From Sporosarcina sp. Marseille-Q4063 (GTDB lineage Bacteria; Bacillota; Bacilli; Bacillales_A; Planococcaceae): DNA of 64,000 bases. Position 1 is the first letter of the stretch. Every line of letters starts with the position of its first letter. This document shows, one piece after another, positions 1-8,145 of the stretch. The notes under the pieces were generated by a model that did no database searches, was not told the DNA's origin, and saw only the letters and a program-made list of their open reading frames with translations. Made by a program: the position numbers and the translations under genes. Where the stretch lies: the NCBI RefSeq assembly GCF_018309085.1, contig NZ_CP070502.1:3095001-3159000 (forward strand). The letters run 5' to 3'.

Positions 1-1076
1 GTGTATATGGAAACACTATACCTGCTTCAGATGCTACGAAAAAGTTATTAACATGGTATGAGCCGGTGGGCGTGACAGCTGCTATAACCCCTTGGAATTT
101 CCCGGTTTCTATGGTTACCCGTAAATTAGGACCTGCCCTAGCAGCGGGTTGTACAGTTGTATTAAAGCCGTCTGAATTTACTCCATTCACGGCGATTAAG
201 CTATTCCAAATATTTGAAGAGGCGGGTCTACCTAAAGGTGTCGCAAATCTTGTGTTTGGAGTAGCGTCAGAAATAGGTGAAGAATTTTTACAAAATAATG
301 AAGTTAAAAAGATTTCCTTTACTGGATCAACACAAGTTGGAAAGTATTTATATAAAGAAGCGGCAAACCAGGTGAAAAGAATTTCACTAGAACTTGGTGG
401 ACATGCACCATTTATTGTATTTGAGGACGCAGACATAGAGAAGGCAGTAGAAGGTCTTATTGTAAGTAAATTTAGGAATGCGGGTCAAACATGCGTTTCA
501 GCTAATCGAATTTATGTACACGAAGACATATTAAATCAATTTGTTTCATCTTTAGCAGGAAAGGTAAAGGAGTTTAAAATAGGTTGTGGCTTAGATGCGG
601 ATACAGATCTCGGTCCAGTCATAAATGAAGCTGCTATTATTAAAATTGAAGATCAAGTAGCGGATGCATTAGAGAAAAATGCAAACTTGGTGACTGGTGG
701 TAAATCCGTTAAAGCACAAGGTTATTTTTATGAACCAACTATATTAACTAATATGACTAAAGACATGAAAATAAATAAAGAAGAAACGTTTGGACCAGTT
801 TTACCAATTTGGACATTCCAAAATGATGATGAAGTGATAGGTTATGCCAATGATACAAACTTTGGATTAGCGGCTTATTATTATACCAAGGATTTAAAGC
901 GTTCATATTCTATTGCAGAAAAATTAGAGTATGGAATTATCGGATTAAATGATCCAAATCCGGCTGTTGCTCAAGCACCATTTGGTGGATTTAAGGAAAG
1001 TGGAATTGGAAGAGAAGGTGGATTCCAAGGAATTATGGAATATCTTGAGGCAAAATATTTATCGATACAACTTTAA
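1..1076 (+). CDS. NAD(P)-dependent aldehyde dehydrogenase, succinate-semialdehyde dehydrogenase type (5' end outside window)
   Basis: The reading frame is already open at base 3, so the gene is cut by the window edge. About 357 residues are visible, lacking roughly the first 120 of a usual 480-residue enzyme. Seen: the cofactor-fold motif PWNFP, the catalytic-base segment ELGG, the catalytic cysteine in GQTCVSANR (Cys codon at base 492) and the C-terminal PFGGFKESGIGREGG. The sequence before PWNFP resembles GabD-type semialdehyde dehydrogenases, which oxidise succinate semialdehyde to succinate. The enolase-superfamily gene starts 23 bases downstream, so the two are probably co-transcribed. 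The exact semialdehyde substrate is not fixed by the sequence. Confidence 0.88.
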   Translation, partial: VYGNTIPASDATKKLLTWYEPVGVTAAITPWNFPVSMVTRKLGPALAAGCTVVLKPSEFTPFTAIKLFQIFEEAGLPKGVANLVFGVASEIGEEFLQNNEVKKISFTGSTQVGKYLYKEAANQVKRISLELGGHAPFIVFEDADIEKAVEGLIVSKFRNAGQTCVSANRIYVHEDILNQFVSSLAGKVKEFKIGCGLDADTDLGPVINEAAIIKIEDQVADALEKNANLVTGGKSVKAQGYFYEPTILTNMTKDMKINKEETFGPVLPIWTFQNDDEVIGYANDTNFGLAAYYYTKDLKRSYSIAEKLEYGIIGLNDPNPAVAQAPFGGFKESGIGREGGFQGIMEYLEAKYLSIQL

Positions 1077-1099
1077 TTATTATTTAAGGAAGTGTTAAA

Positions 1100-2158
1100 A
1101 TGAAAATTTTGTCATTAAAGTCTTCTTATGTTCTAAGTGACATTAAATATCCAGTTGTCTCGAGTGTAAGAAAATCAGATAAAATACCTTTTCTTACGTT
1201 AGAGATACATACGAACGAGGGAATTATAGGAGTATCCTATATCCAGGCTTTTAATAAACAGGTCGCTGATGCTACGAGTAGCATCGTAGCATTTTTAGAA
1301 AAGCTGTTAATAGGTAAAAATCCATTAGCCATAGAAGAAAGAAATAAGGAAATGTGGGAAAGGACAAAATTATTTGGTCATTCCGGAATCGTTACCTTCG
1401 CAATATCTTTAATAGATATAGCTTTATGGGATATCAAAGGCAAGACTTATAACCAACCAGTTTATCGATTGCTAGGCGGGGAGGAAAATAGTTTTGATGC
1501 CTATGCAAGTGATGGATTGTGGTTAACTAATCTGGACTCTATTATGAAGCAGTCTGAGGAATTGGTTAGTATTGGTTTTACATCAATAAAAATGAGGATG
1601 GGCAGAAAAAATATTAAGGAAGACATTGAAATTTTAGATGCTTTACGAAATCATTGGGGAAATGAACTTAATATTATGGTAGATGTAAATCAAGGATGGA
1701 ATAGAAAGCAAGCAAAAGAAATGCTAGATATTCTAAAGAAATATAATGTTTATTGGGTGGAAGAACCTTTAGATACAAACGATTTAGAAGGTTATAATCA
1801 ACTGACATTAAGCTCTAAGACGCCAGTTTGTTTTGGTGAAAATATTTACGGGATGAATAATGTCTTTACTTGTCTTGCCCAAAACACCTCTAATTACTTT
1901 ACACCGGACTTACAACGAATTGGAGGAATAACGGGTTGGCTTAAAATAGCTCCAATTCTTGAGTATTACCGAGTTCCATGTGCAGTACATTTATTCCCTG
2001 AGTATGCAGTGCATTTAATGTCTACCTATCCTTATAGTGAAAAGGTTGAATGGATGAGTTGGTCTTCTGCTCTGTTTATAAACCCGCTGACATGTGAAAA
2101 TGGGACGATTAAGATTCCAGACTCACCTGGGTTTGGTATGAATCTCCTGAAAAATTAG
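1100..2158 (+). CDS. Mandelate racemase/muconate lactonizing enzyme family protein
   Basis: A full-length 352-residue enolase-superfamily protein. Seen: a KxR catalytic pair (K164, R166 in SIKMRMG), the three barrel metal ligands D195 (VDVNQGW), E221 (VEEP) and E247 (GENI), and a C-terminal His region (HLFPEYAVHL). This fits the mandelate-racemase branch, where a Lys and a His act on opposite faces of a carboxylate substrate; typical members dehydrate or racemise sugar acids. The start is an ATG behind AAGGAAG. It lies between a semialdehyde dehydrogenase and a TSUP exporter, which suggests catabolism of an organic acid. The substrate cannot be named. Confidence 0.85.
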   Translation: MKILSLKSSYVLSDIKYPVVSSVRKSDKIPFLTLEIHTNEGIIGVSYIQAFNKQVADATSSIVAFLEKLLIGKNPLAIEERNKEMWERTKLFGHSGIVTFAISLIDIALWDIKGKTYNQPVYRLLGGEENSFDAYASDGLWLTNLDSIMKQSEELVSIGFTSIKMRMGRKNIKEDIEILDALRNHWGNELNIMVDVNQGWNRKQAKEMLDILKKYNVYWVEEPLDTNDLEGYNQLTLSSKTPVCFGENIYGMNNVFTCLAQNTSNYFTPDLQRIGGITGWLKIAPILEYYRVPCAVHLFPEYAVHLMSTYPYSEKVEWMSWSSALFINPLTCENGTIKIPDSPGFGMNLLKN

Positions 2159-2228
2159 AGTGTACGGATTTTCGATCTAAAGAGTAAGCGGGTGAAGTAA
2201 AATCAATTTTATATATTTTCTTATAGCA

Positions 2229-2984
2229 TTGATCGCATCCGTTGTTGGTGCGACGGCAGGTCTAGGTGGTGGTGTGATTATAAAACCGGTCCTAGATCTG
2301 TTACACCACTTTGATCTTGCTTCGATCGGAGTGTTATCGTCTTTTACAGTTTTATCTATGGCAATTGTCACTTTGGTGAAAGCATTTAGAAATAATATTA
2401 AGCCAGATAGCAAAACAAGTATTTTAATAGCAGCGGGTTCGATTTTAGGTGGTATGTCTGGAAGATATTTATTTAATCACCTAATAACTGTCATGGAAAA
2501 TGAACAGCTATTAGCGCTAATTCAGTCATACATTTTAGCTTGTATATTGTTACTGATTTATTTGTTTGTGCGATATAAGCATAATTGGAAGACGCTAGTT
2601 ATCAAGCGAAAAATAATAATTCTAATAGTCGGATATTCATTAGGAGTTATTTCAGCATTTTTAGGAATAGGTGGAGGTCCCCTAAATGTAGCGTTTTTGT
2701 ATCTGCTTTTTTCAATGGATGCAAGAAACGCAATGATTAATTCTACTTTTATTATTTTATTCTCACAAGCCTCTAATTTGTTGTCAATAACTTTCACTAC
2801 AGGTTTTGGTAGCTATAATTTATCAATGTTACCATTTATGGTATTGGGTGGTGTCTTGGGGGGGTTAGCGGGATCACAATTGGCAATTAAATTTAATAAT
2901 AAACAAATTGAAGTTATATTTAATGCTTTGATGATTATTATATTGCTTATAAATATTTATAATATAATTAGATTTTATGTTTAG
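2229..2984 (+). CDS. TSUP family (TauE/SafE-like) membrane permease
   Basis: A hydrophobic protein with about seven membrane spans and the two family repeats, each with a Gly-rich motif: GATAGLGGGVIIKP near the N-terminus and FLGIGGGPLNV in the middle. TSUP proteins move sulfite, sulfonates or small organic anions. The listed start is a TTG with no ribosome binding site and it would clip the first membrane helix. The same frame is open back to 2196, and a GGGTGA lies just before an ATC at 2202, where homologues would be expected to begin. The true start may therefore be a non-standard or mutated codon. It follows the preceding enzyme gene closely and is probably in the same operon. Confidence 0.75.
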   Translation: MIASVVGATAGLGGGVIIKPVLDLLHHFDLASIGVLSSFTVLSMAIVTLVKAFRNNIKPDSKTSILIAAGSILGGMSGRYLFNHLITVMENEQLLALIQSYILACILLLIYLFVRYKHNWKTLVIKRKIIILIVGYSLGVISAFLGIGGGPLNVAFLYLLFSMDARNAMINSTFIILFSQASNLLSITFTTGFGSYNLSMLPFMVLGGVLGGLAGSQLAIKFNNKQIEVIFNALMIIILLINIYNIIRFYV

Positions 2985-3041
2985 TGGAATTGCAAAATTC
3001 AATCAATTATTACTAACGGATTTAATTGTAGGATACCTTCA

Positions 3042-3165
3042 GGTAACTGTGTAAGAGACAATAGTAGTTATATAAAATGAAAATTGGATACTAACATAAA
3101 TCGATTCGTCGATAACTCCTTTGTATCTTTATTCAAATTCATGCATGTCAATAATCTCACTGCGC
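3042..3165 (+). repeat. Degenerate copy of the dispersed GGTACC-ended repeat
   Basis: The segment begins GGTAACTGTGTAAG (intact copies have GGTACCTGTGCAAG). It then follows the family order: a tataaaatgaaaa block, gtcgataactccttt, attcaaattcatg and a gtcaataatc block. The right end is eroded. The rest of the 2985-3279 gap shows nothing else recognisable. Confidence 0.55.
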
Positions 3166-3279
3166 TCAGAGGCCACCTTAATTAGTACTAAATACTTTCA
3201 AGATTACCCCTGATTTCGACTGGGGCATTATGAAAAAATCACCAGCCCCTCATCAATGTTGCAACGCTAGGACTGGAAG

Positions 3280-3827
3280 GGCTTGTTCGAATTATGAAGA
3301 GTTAGGGAACGATCGTCTAATTCTGCTAACAGCGCACCGAAGAGAAAACCTAGGTGTGCCAATGGGTAACATATTCAGGACAATTAATCGTTTTCCTACA
3401 GAACATAATGATACAGGTTATCCATCCATTGCATATGAATCCAGCTGTTCGTGAAGTGGCAGATGAAATACTCGGAAATAACAATCGGATTCATTTGATC
3501 GAACCTTTAGAGGTAGTCGATTTCCATAACTTTGCAGCTGCCGCGCATATTATCCTTACTGACTCCGGCGGTATCCAAGAAGAGTCTCCATCACTTGGTA
3601 AACCAGTCATCGTTCTGCGTGACACAACGGAAAGGCCAGAAGGAATCGAAGCGGGTACGTTTAAGCTAGCTGGTACAGATGAGGAAACAATTTATTCACT
3701 TACCAATGAACTTTTAACAGATCCGGTTGAATATGAAAAGATGGCGAAATCACATAATCCTTATGGTAATGGACATGCTTCCCAATATATTGTTGAAGCG
3801 CTTAAGAAATACCTAGCTAATACGTGA
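3280..3827 (+). pseudogene. mnaA: Remnant of UDP-N-acetylglucosamine 2-epimerase
   Basis: Only the C-terminal half of a WecB/MnaA epimerase remains. The first piece reads LILLTAHRRENLG. The second reads HMNPAVREVADEILG, then DSGGIQEE and LVLRDTTERPEG-like motifs in a different frame. A loss of about 2 bases near 3412 (between AATGAT and ACAGG) explains the frame change. Roughly 190 N-terminal residues are missing. The enzyme interconverts UDP-GlcNAc and UDP-ManNAc for wall polymer synthesis. The copy cannot make a working enzyme, so a functional gene is probably elsewhere. The intact downstream part has normal codon use, which suggests a recent loss. Confidence 0.85.
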
Positions 3828-3851
3828 ATAGAAGAATGGTTTGACAAGTTG

Positions 3852-3876
3852 CCGTATCATAAGATGCGGTTTTTTT
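3852..3876 (+). terminator. Rho-independent terminator after the mnaA remnant
   Basis: Stem CCGTATC / GATGCGG (one G-T pair) with a 4-base loop, followed directly by seven T. Confidence 0.75.
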
Positions 3877-3997
3877 GTCGTTGTTTACTAAAAACTAGTA
3901 TGTAATATTCAGTAGTTTATGGTAAGATATGCATAGAAAATCAATTAATTGACAGACCTAGATTGGACAAATAGGGTCTTATTATTTGGGGGACATT

Positions 3998-5275
3998 ATG
4001 GATTACAAATTGGAAGATGTTTTTGGAGTTAGACAAGAACCGGTTGAAAGTTATTATTCTAGACCTCAAGTAGACGAAGAATTTAAAAATTTATTGGAAA
4101 CAGATAAACATATTGTTGTTTATGGTGCATCAAAGCAAGGAAAATCATCTTTGATATACAAACATTTAAGTAAAGGTACATATCTTACTGTAGGCTGTGG
4201 TATCAATTCACAGGCAGAAGATATTTATAAGTCCATTTTACGAAATCTGGATATAAGAGTGGAGACATTCAGAGAAGATGTGAAAGGGTCTAATGGAGAA
4301 TTAAGCGTAAAAACCTCCTTAAGGGCAATAATTCCATTTATGGGCGAGGCAAAAAGTGGATTGAGTGGAAAACTTGGAAATCAGGCAGAAGAAAAAGTAA
4401 CTACAAAGTTTATAGAATATAATCTTGATATTGCGCAAGATGTCAGTGATTTATTCCGGGAAATTCAATTTGATAGATTTATTGTTCTGGAGAATTTCCA
4501 TTATCTTGACGATGAGGTACAAAGACGACTCTCTTATGATTTAAGGCTTTTTCAGGAAAATAATTTAAGATTTATTATTTTAGGAATATGGAAAGAACGC
4601 AATCGATTAATGCAGTATAATAGGGATTTACTGGATAGAATCGCTGAATTGCCAGTCGAACCTTGGAAAGATCGAGATTTTGAGCATGTGATAAATAAGG
4701 GATTATCCTTGCTAGGATATAGCTTTTCCGAGGACATCAAAAAACAGATTATTGAAATGTCCTTCGGAAATATTGGTATTGTACAAGAACTATGTAAGGC
4801 AACTTGTTCATTTGCAATACAATTACCTAACTTTGGTGGGGATATTAATGATCAAGAGGTTTTAGAAAAGGCAATTGAACTAAAAACCAATGACTACACT
4901 TCAAGTCACTTGAAATCATTAATATATATTGCTTCTAGTCATAATACCTCAGCTGCATTGCATTTATCTTATTATCTGATAAAAGTAATAGTTAATAGTG
5001 ATTATGAAGATTTAAAAAACGGGATTTCTAGAATGAAAATACATACTTCCATTAAAGCAATACACCACAATCCGGAAAACGTTAGAGCTGGTGATATAAC
5101 AAGTTTATTACAAGGTTTAGCGGCAAAACAATTAAAGTTTCAAATTACACCACCTATATTGGATTATGATTTATCAAGCAGTACTTTAAGAATAATAGAT
5201 TCAACATTAATGTTTTTCATAAATTATATGGATAAAGTTAAAATTCTCGAAGAGATTCCTAACCCAACAGAATGA
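3998..5275 (+). CDS. AAA+/STAND-like ATP-binding protein of unknown function
   Basis: A 425-residue protein with Walker A GASKQGKSS (about residue 45), Walker B-like FIVLENFHYL (about residue 160) and a following helical region. It has no membrane span and no recognised catalytic domain at either end. The start was taken as ATG 3998 because TTGGGGGA lies just upstream; the frame is open a few codons further to a TTG. The gene stands alone, ahead of a terminator and behind the mnaA terminator. ATPases of this shape occur as orphan genes and in phage-defence or STAND systems, but no effector partner is visible here. The function is unknown. Confidence 0.7.
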   Translation: MDYKLEDVFGVRQEPVESYYSRPQVDEEFKNLLETDKHIVVYGASKQGKSSLIYKHLSKGTYLTVGCGINSQAEDIYKSILRNLDIRVETFREDVKGSNGELSVKTSLRAIIPFMGEAKSGLSGKLGNQAEEKVTTKFIEYNLDIAQDVSDLFREIQFDRFIVLENFHYLDDEVQRRLSYDLRLFQENNLRFIILGIWKERNRLMQYNRDLLDRIAELPVEPWKDRDFEHVINKGLSLLGYSFSEDIKKQIIEMSFGNIGIVQELCKATCSFAIQLPNFGGDINDQEVLEKAIELKTNDYTSSHLKSLIYIASSHNTSAALHLSYYLIKVIVNSDYEDLKNGISRMKIHTSIKAIHHNPENVRAGDITSLLQGLAAKQLKFQITPPILDYDLSSSTLRIIDSTLMFFINYMDKVKILEEIPNPTE

Positions 5276-5621
5276 TTACGTTGACAATTGGGTGGTATTC
5301 AATTAATTTCAGATACCTGTTCGATATGGTATTCGAACAACAATACACCACAATTCTATGTTTCGGGCAGGACCAATACTACGAGCCAAATGTTATGGGA
5401 AGCCTTTTAGATAATGGAATACCCACTAATATTTAAAGCTATTGCATAATTCCAAAGAAGAAATCCGATTATATAAATAATAATCGGGTTCTTTTTATTC
5501 ACAGTATGAATTGATTGCTAGGGCGTCCGTCCTGTATTGATTAGGTGTTGGAACAAGGTTCTTAGCGATTCGTGTCGAATAACCCAAGTTTATAAACCCT
5601 GAAAGTAATTTAATTCAAAAT
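5276..5621. other. Intergenic stretch with a possible 36-codon fragment
   Basis: Apart from the terminator at 5465-5496, the only coding-like feature is an ATG at 5326 open to TAA at 5436. It gives 36 residues including CFGQDQYYEPNVMGSLLDN. There is no good ribosome binding site, so it may be a remnant. Its origin was not recognised. Confidence 0.3.
5465..5496 (+). terminator. Rho-independent terminator
   Basis: Stem CCGATTAT / ATAATCGG with a 7-base loop, followed by GTTCTTTTTATT. It lies 190 bases past the ATPase stop codon. Confidence 0.6.
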
Positions 5622-5649
5622 TTGACATATTTTAATAACTATATATAAT
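5622..5649 (+). promoter_or_regulatory. Sigma-A promoter likely driving comK
   Basis: TTGACA (5622-5627), a 16-base spacer and TATAAT (5644-5649). A start near 5656 would give a leader of about 320 bases before comK. No clear pair of ComK boxes (AAAA-N5-TTTT) was found, although AAAA and TTTT blocks flank the -35 region. Confidence 0.6.
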
Positions 5650-5841
5650 TAAAGTAGGTGATATGATAGATGACATTTAGCCTAATTTTATTATTTCGAT
5701 ATAATTACTTAATGCTTTAGCAGTGTTGTGTAGATAATTGTCGATTCTTCTGCGTGAATATAATTCTTGGTTTCTGGAACTATATATACATGATAAGTCT
5801 AACAAATTTCTAAGCTTTCCAACTGAGGAGGTGAGTAAAAT

Positions 5842-5977
5842 GTGAAGAAAAAATGGGCATTAAAAAACCCCGGGTGAAATAGTCTGGCGAGACGCCACCC
5901 GAGGAAGAAGATCGGTGTATACCAACCTATTGTTGAGTATACTCCTTTTAAAGAAAAAATACAAAAAGGGGAATTGA
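5842..5977 (+). other. Structured leader with small overlapping ORFs upstream of comK
   Basis: A strong binding site (GAGGAGGTGAG, 5826-5836) precedes a GTG at 5842 that opens VKKKWALKNPG and stops at TGA 5875-5877. In the +1 frame, the codons after this TGA run on as EIVWRDATRGRRSVYTN, then LLLSILLLKKKYKKGN, and stop at TGA 5975-5977, two bases before the comK ATG. A hairpin CGGGTG...CACCCG (5871-5876 with 5896-5901) holds an inner GTCT/AGAC stem. The second ORF also has its own GTG at 5915 behind GAGGAAGAAG. It may be a translationally coupled peptide, a +1 frameshifted peptide or a decayed gene. Confidence 0.4.
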
Positions 5978-5979
5978 AA

Positions 5980-6549
5980 ATGAGATTATTAAATGAGTTT
6001 ATCGTGAAATACGGAACAATTATGTTTTACCCTGAAAACGATGAATATGGGAATTTGCACACACGTGTTTTCGATAATCATAGTGTTTATCATGTGGATG
6101 TGTGTCCTTCGGAGTTATTAGATACTAATTTAAAATATTATGGTTCTAGCCTTAAAGGTGCTAGAGATGGTGCTAGCATGATATTGGGTGGGAAAAGTAT
6201 GACGCCAATTGTTGTTAATGCAATTCATGGAATTTATTGGTTCCCAAGTAAATCGCCATCAAGCAGGGATTGCATCTGGTTTGCACTTCACCAGATCAAG
6301 CATTATGAAAAAATTGACCAAGGAAAAACCCTAGTTACATTTTATAATGACAGTACGTTTAAATTAGATGTAAGCTATTATTCATTCGATAAGAGAGTAA
6401 AAGAAGCTTATAAACTTAAGTGTAAAATTGAAGAAAGAAATAACGAAATCCCTGTAAGGATTGCTGAAACAAAAGAGAAATTTCATTTCAACAAAAATGA
6501 TCATAACTTGAATTATGGTGTCGTGAAGGTTAAGCCACCACCTGTGTAA
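5980..6549 (+). CDS. comK: Competence transcription factor ComK family protein
   Basis: A 189-residue protein with the ComK family pattern: YYGSSLKGARDG near residue 60, a central IVVNAIHGIYWFPSKSPSS with CIWFALHQIKHYE, and a C-terminal LKCKIEERN. ComK is the master activator of the DNA uptake genes and of its own gene in Bacillales. It binds paired AT-rich boxes. The ATG at 5980 lies behind AAAGGGGAATTG and was preferred over the TTG two codons upstream. The C-terminal tail past residue 160 is a little longer than in the well-studied proteins. Length and key blocks look intact, so the gene is probably functional. Confidence 0.85.
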   Translation: MRLLNEFIVKYGTIMFYPENDEYGNLHTRVFDNHSVYHVDVCPSELLDTNLKYYGSSLKGARDGASMILGGKSMTPIVVNAIHGIYWFPSKSPSSRDCIWFALHQIKHYEKIDQGKTLVTFYNDSTFKLDVSYYSFDKRVKEAYKLKCKIEERNNEIPVRIAETKEKFHFNKNDHNLNYGVVKVKPPPV

Positions 6550-6550
6550 G

Positions 6551-6665
6551 ACATTACAATTGCATAAAATTAGAAGGGGATATCAACTTACTGCGGTTTG
6601 TTGATATCCCTTTTGGTTTTTGTCCGAGGTCGTGAATTCTTATAATTGTGCCAAGCACTGGTTCC
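6551..6665 (+). repeat. Dispersed repeat copy, acting as terminator of comK
   Basis: It begins acattacaattgcataaaa, has a perfect central stem GGGATATCAAC / GTTGATATCCC followed by TTTTGGTTTTT, and ends in cgtgaattcttataattgtgcc. The outer GGTACC arms are eroded (GGTTCC at the right end). It lies directly after the comK stop codon. Confidence 0.65.
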
Positions 6666-6739
6666 TTTTAAAATACTACTATCACATTCTAATAGACGGA
6701 ACGTTTCTATCATGAGCGCCTTGGTAAATAATCAGATGA

Positions 6740-6777
6740 AATAACCAGCCATTAGAAGAATCCAATGGCTGGTTATT
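6740..6777. terminator. Strong hairpin, probable terminator
   Basis: A perfect 14-base stem AATAACCAGCCATT / AATGGCTGGTTATT with a 10-base loop, followed by ATTTTGT. No gene ends just before it, so it may belong to a lost gene. Confidence 0.5.
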
Positions 6778-7212
6778 ATTTTGTGCTTTACTAACCAGTG
6801 GCTCTCTTTCCCGCACTTACTGGCTCTATTGTACGCAAACAGTGGATTAAAAACTCCGCACAATGCACAGTTAGCTCGTTTGTCCGCAATACTCAATAAC
6901 TAGCTTATTATGTCAATATTACTATAACTGAGTAGCTCTTTTGTTTATTGGTAAACAACCTGGCGAAGTGTGGTTTTGCGGCAGGTGCTGGTAACAAACA
7001 TGTCACATGTGGTAAATTTTATTGGCAGTAATCAGTATGTATCAGATTTAGGTGTATCAAATTTATATGTCGAATTCAATTTTCATTGCTTAAAAAAGAA
7101 AATCTATGATCTATGATTCTACCTTGTAAATAATCGTTTTATATCAGTTACAAACAATAAGTCAGAATTTTAAATAGTTTTAATTAAATTGAAAAATTAT
7201 ATAAATTGAGTA
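6778..7212. other. Intergenic region without recognisable genes
   Basis: No supported ORF on either strand. The part near 6800-6900 contains repeated ccgcac / cagt words. The part from 7080 is very AT-rich and leads into the promoter of the IclR gene. Confidence 0.4.
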
Positions 7213-7241
7213 TTGACAATAATTTAATTTGTGGTTATTAT
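7213..7241 (+). promoter_or_regulatory. Sigma-A promoter of the IclR-led operon
   Basis: TTGACA (7213-7218), a 17-base spacer and TATTAT (7236-7241). Transcription would start near 7248, about 43 bases before the GTG start. Two copies of TGAGAAA (at 7261 and 7281) lie in the leader and could form part of an operator. Confidence 0.65.
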
Positions 7242-7290
7242 ATACACACAGTTCAATATATGAGAAATCGGTCCACATTGTGAGAAAAAG

Positions 7291-8115
7291 GTGATAGAAA
7301 TTAATAAATATAAAAATCAATCATTGGAAAGAGCATTTTCAATATTAAATCTGTTTACACAGGTAGAGCCTGAACTTTCTTTTAATGAAATTGATAAGAA
7401 AATAAATTTGACTAAAGCAACATTATATCGGTTTTTAGGAGATTTAGAGGTATCGGGATTTATAGAGCAAGATATTTTCAGTAAAAAATATCGACTTGGT
7501 TTGAAATTGTTGGAATTAGGAACGATTGTACAAGACAATATCGAAGTTCGAAAAAAGGCATTTCCGTTTTTAGAGGATATTAGAAAAAGAACAAATGAAA
7601 ACGTGAATCTTGGAATTTTGGAAAATGGCGAGGTTGTATATGTTGAGAGGTTGGAAACTGCTAGATTAATTAGGATGAACTTTAGAGTTGGATCTAGAGT
7701 ACCTGCTCATTGTTCATCAATAGGTAAAGTACTATTAAGTTATGCTTCACAAGAGGAACAATCACATTACTTAGAAACGGTTGAACTTGAGATGTTTACT
7801 GAACAAACAATTACAAGTGAGGTGGAGTTCAATAAAGAGCTAATTAAAACTAGAAATCAGGGATATTCAATAAGCGACAGAGAATTTATTGATGAAATTA
7901 GAACGATAGCATTTCCGATATTTAATCATTTAAATGAAGCGGTTGCATCATTTAATATTTCCGGTCCTCACTATAGACTTCCATATGAGTTAATACAAAC
8001 TAAGATACTACCAATGCTTCTTGATACAGGAGAAAAAATTTCGAAAGAAATAGGTTTTTCTGGTAACTATACTAAGATTGTAAATTTAAATTCTAATAAT
8101 ATTACAGAGATTTGA
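7291..8115 (+). CDS. IclR family transcriptional regulator
   Basis: A 274-residue protein with an N-terminal winged helix-turn-helix (LSFNEIDKKINLTKATLYRF, about residues 30-50, then LEVSGFIEQD). The C-terminal IclR effector domain includes VPAHCSSIGKVLLSY and FNISGPHYRL. Family members bind small aromatic or organic-acid effectors and control adjacent catabolic genes. The start is GTG at 7291 behind AAAAAGG. It leads a run of genes on the same strand (SDR through ALDH) and most likely regulates them and itself. Confidence 0.92.
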   Translation: MIEINKYKNQSLERAFSILNLFTQVEPELSFNEIDKKINLTKATLYRFLGDLEVSGFIEQDIFSKKYRLGLKLLELGTIVQDNIEVRKKAFPFLEDIRKRTNENVNLGILENGEVVYVERLETARLIRMNFRVGSRVPAHCSSIGKVLLSYASQEEQSHYLETVELEMFTEQTITSEVEFNKELIKTRNQGYSISDREFIDEIRTIAFPIFNHLNEAVASFNISGPHYRLPYELIQTKILPMLLDTGEKISKEIGFSGNYTKIVNLNSNNITEI

Positions 8116-8145
8116 ATTGAACTATATTGAGAGGGTGTGAATTTA

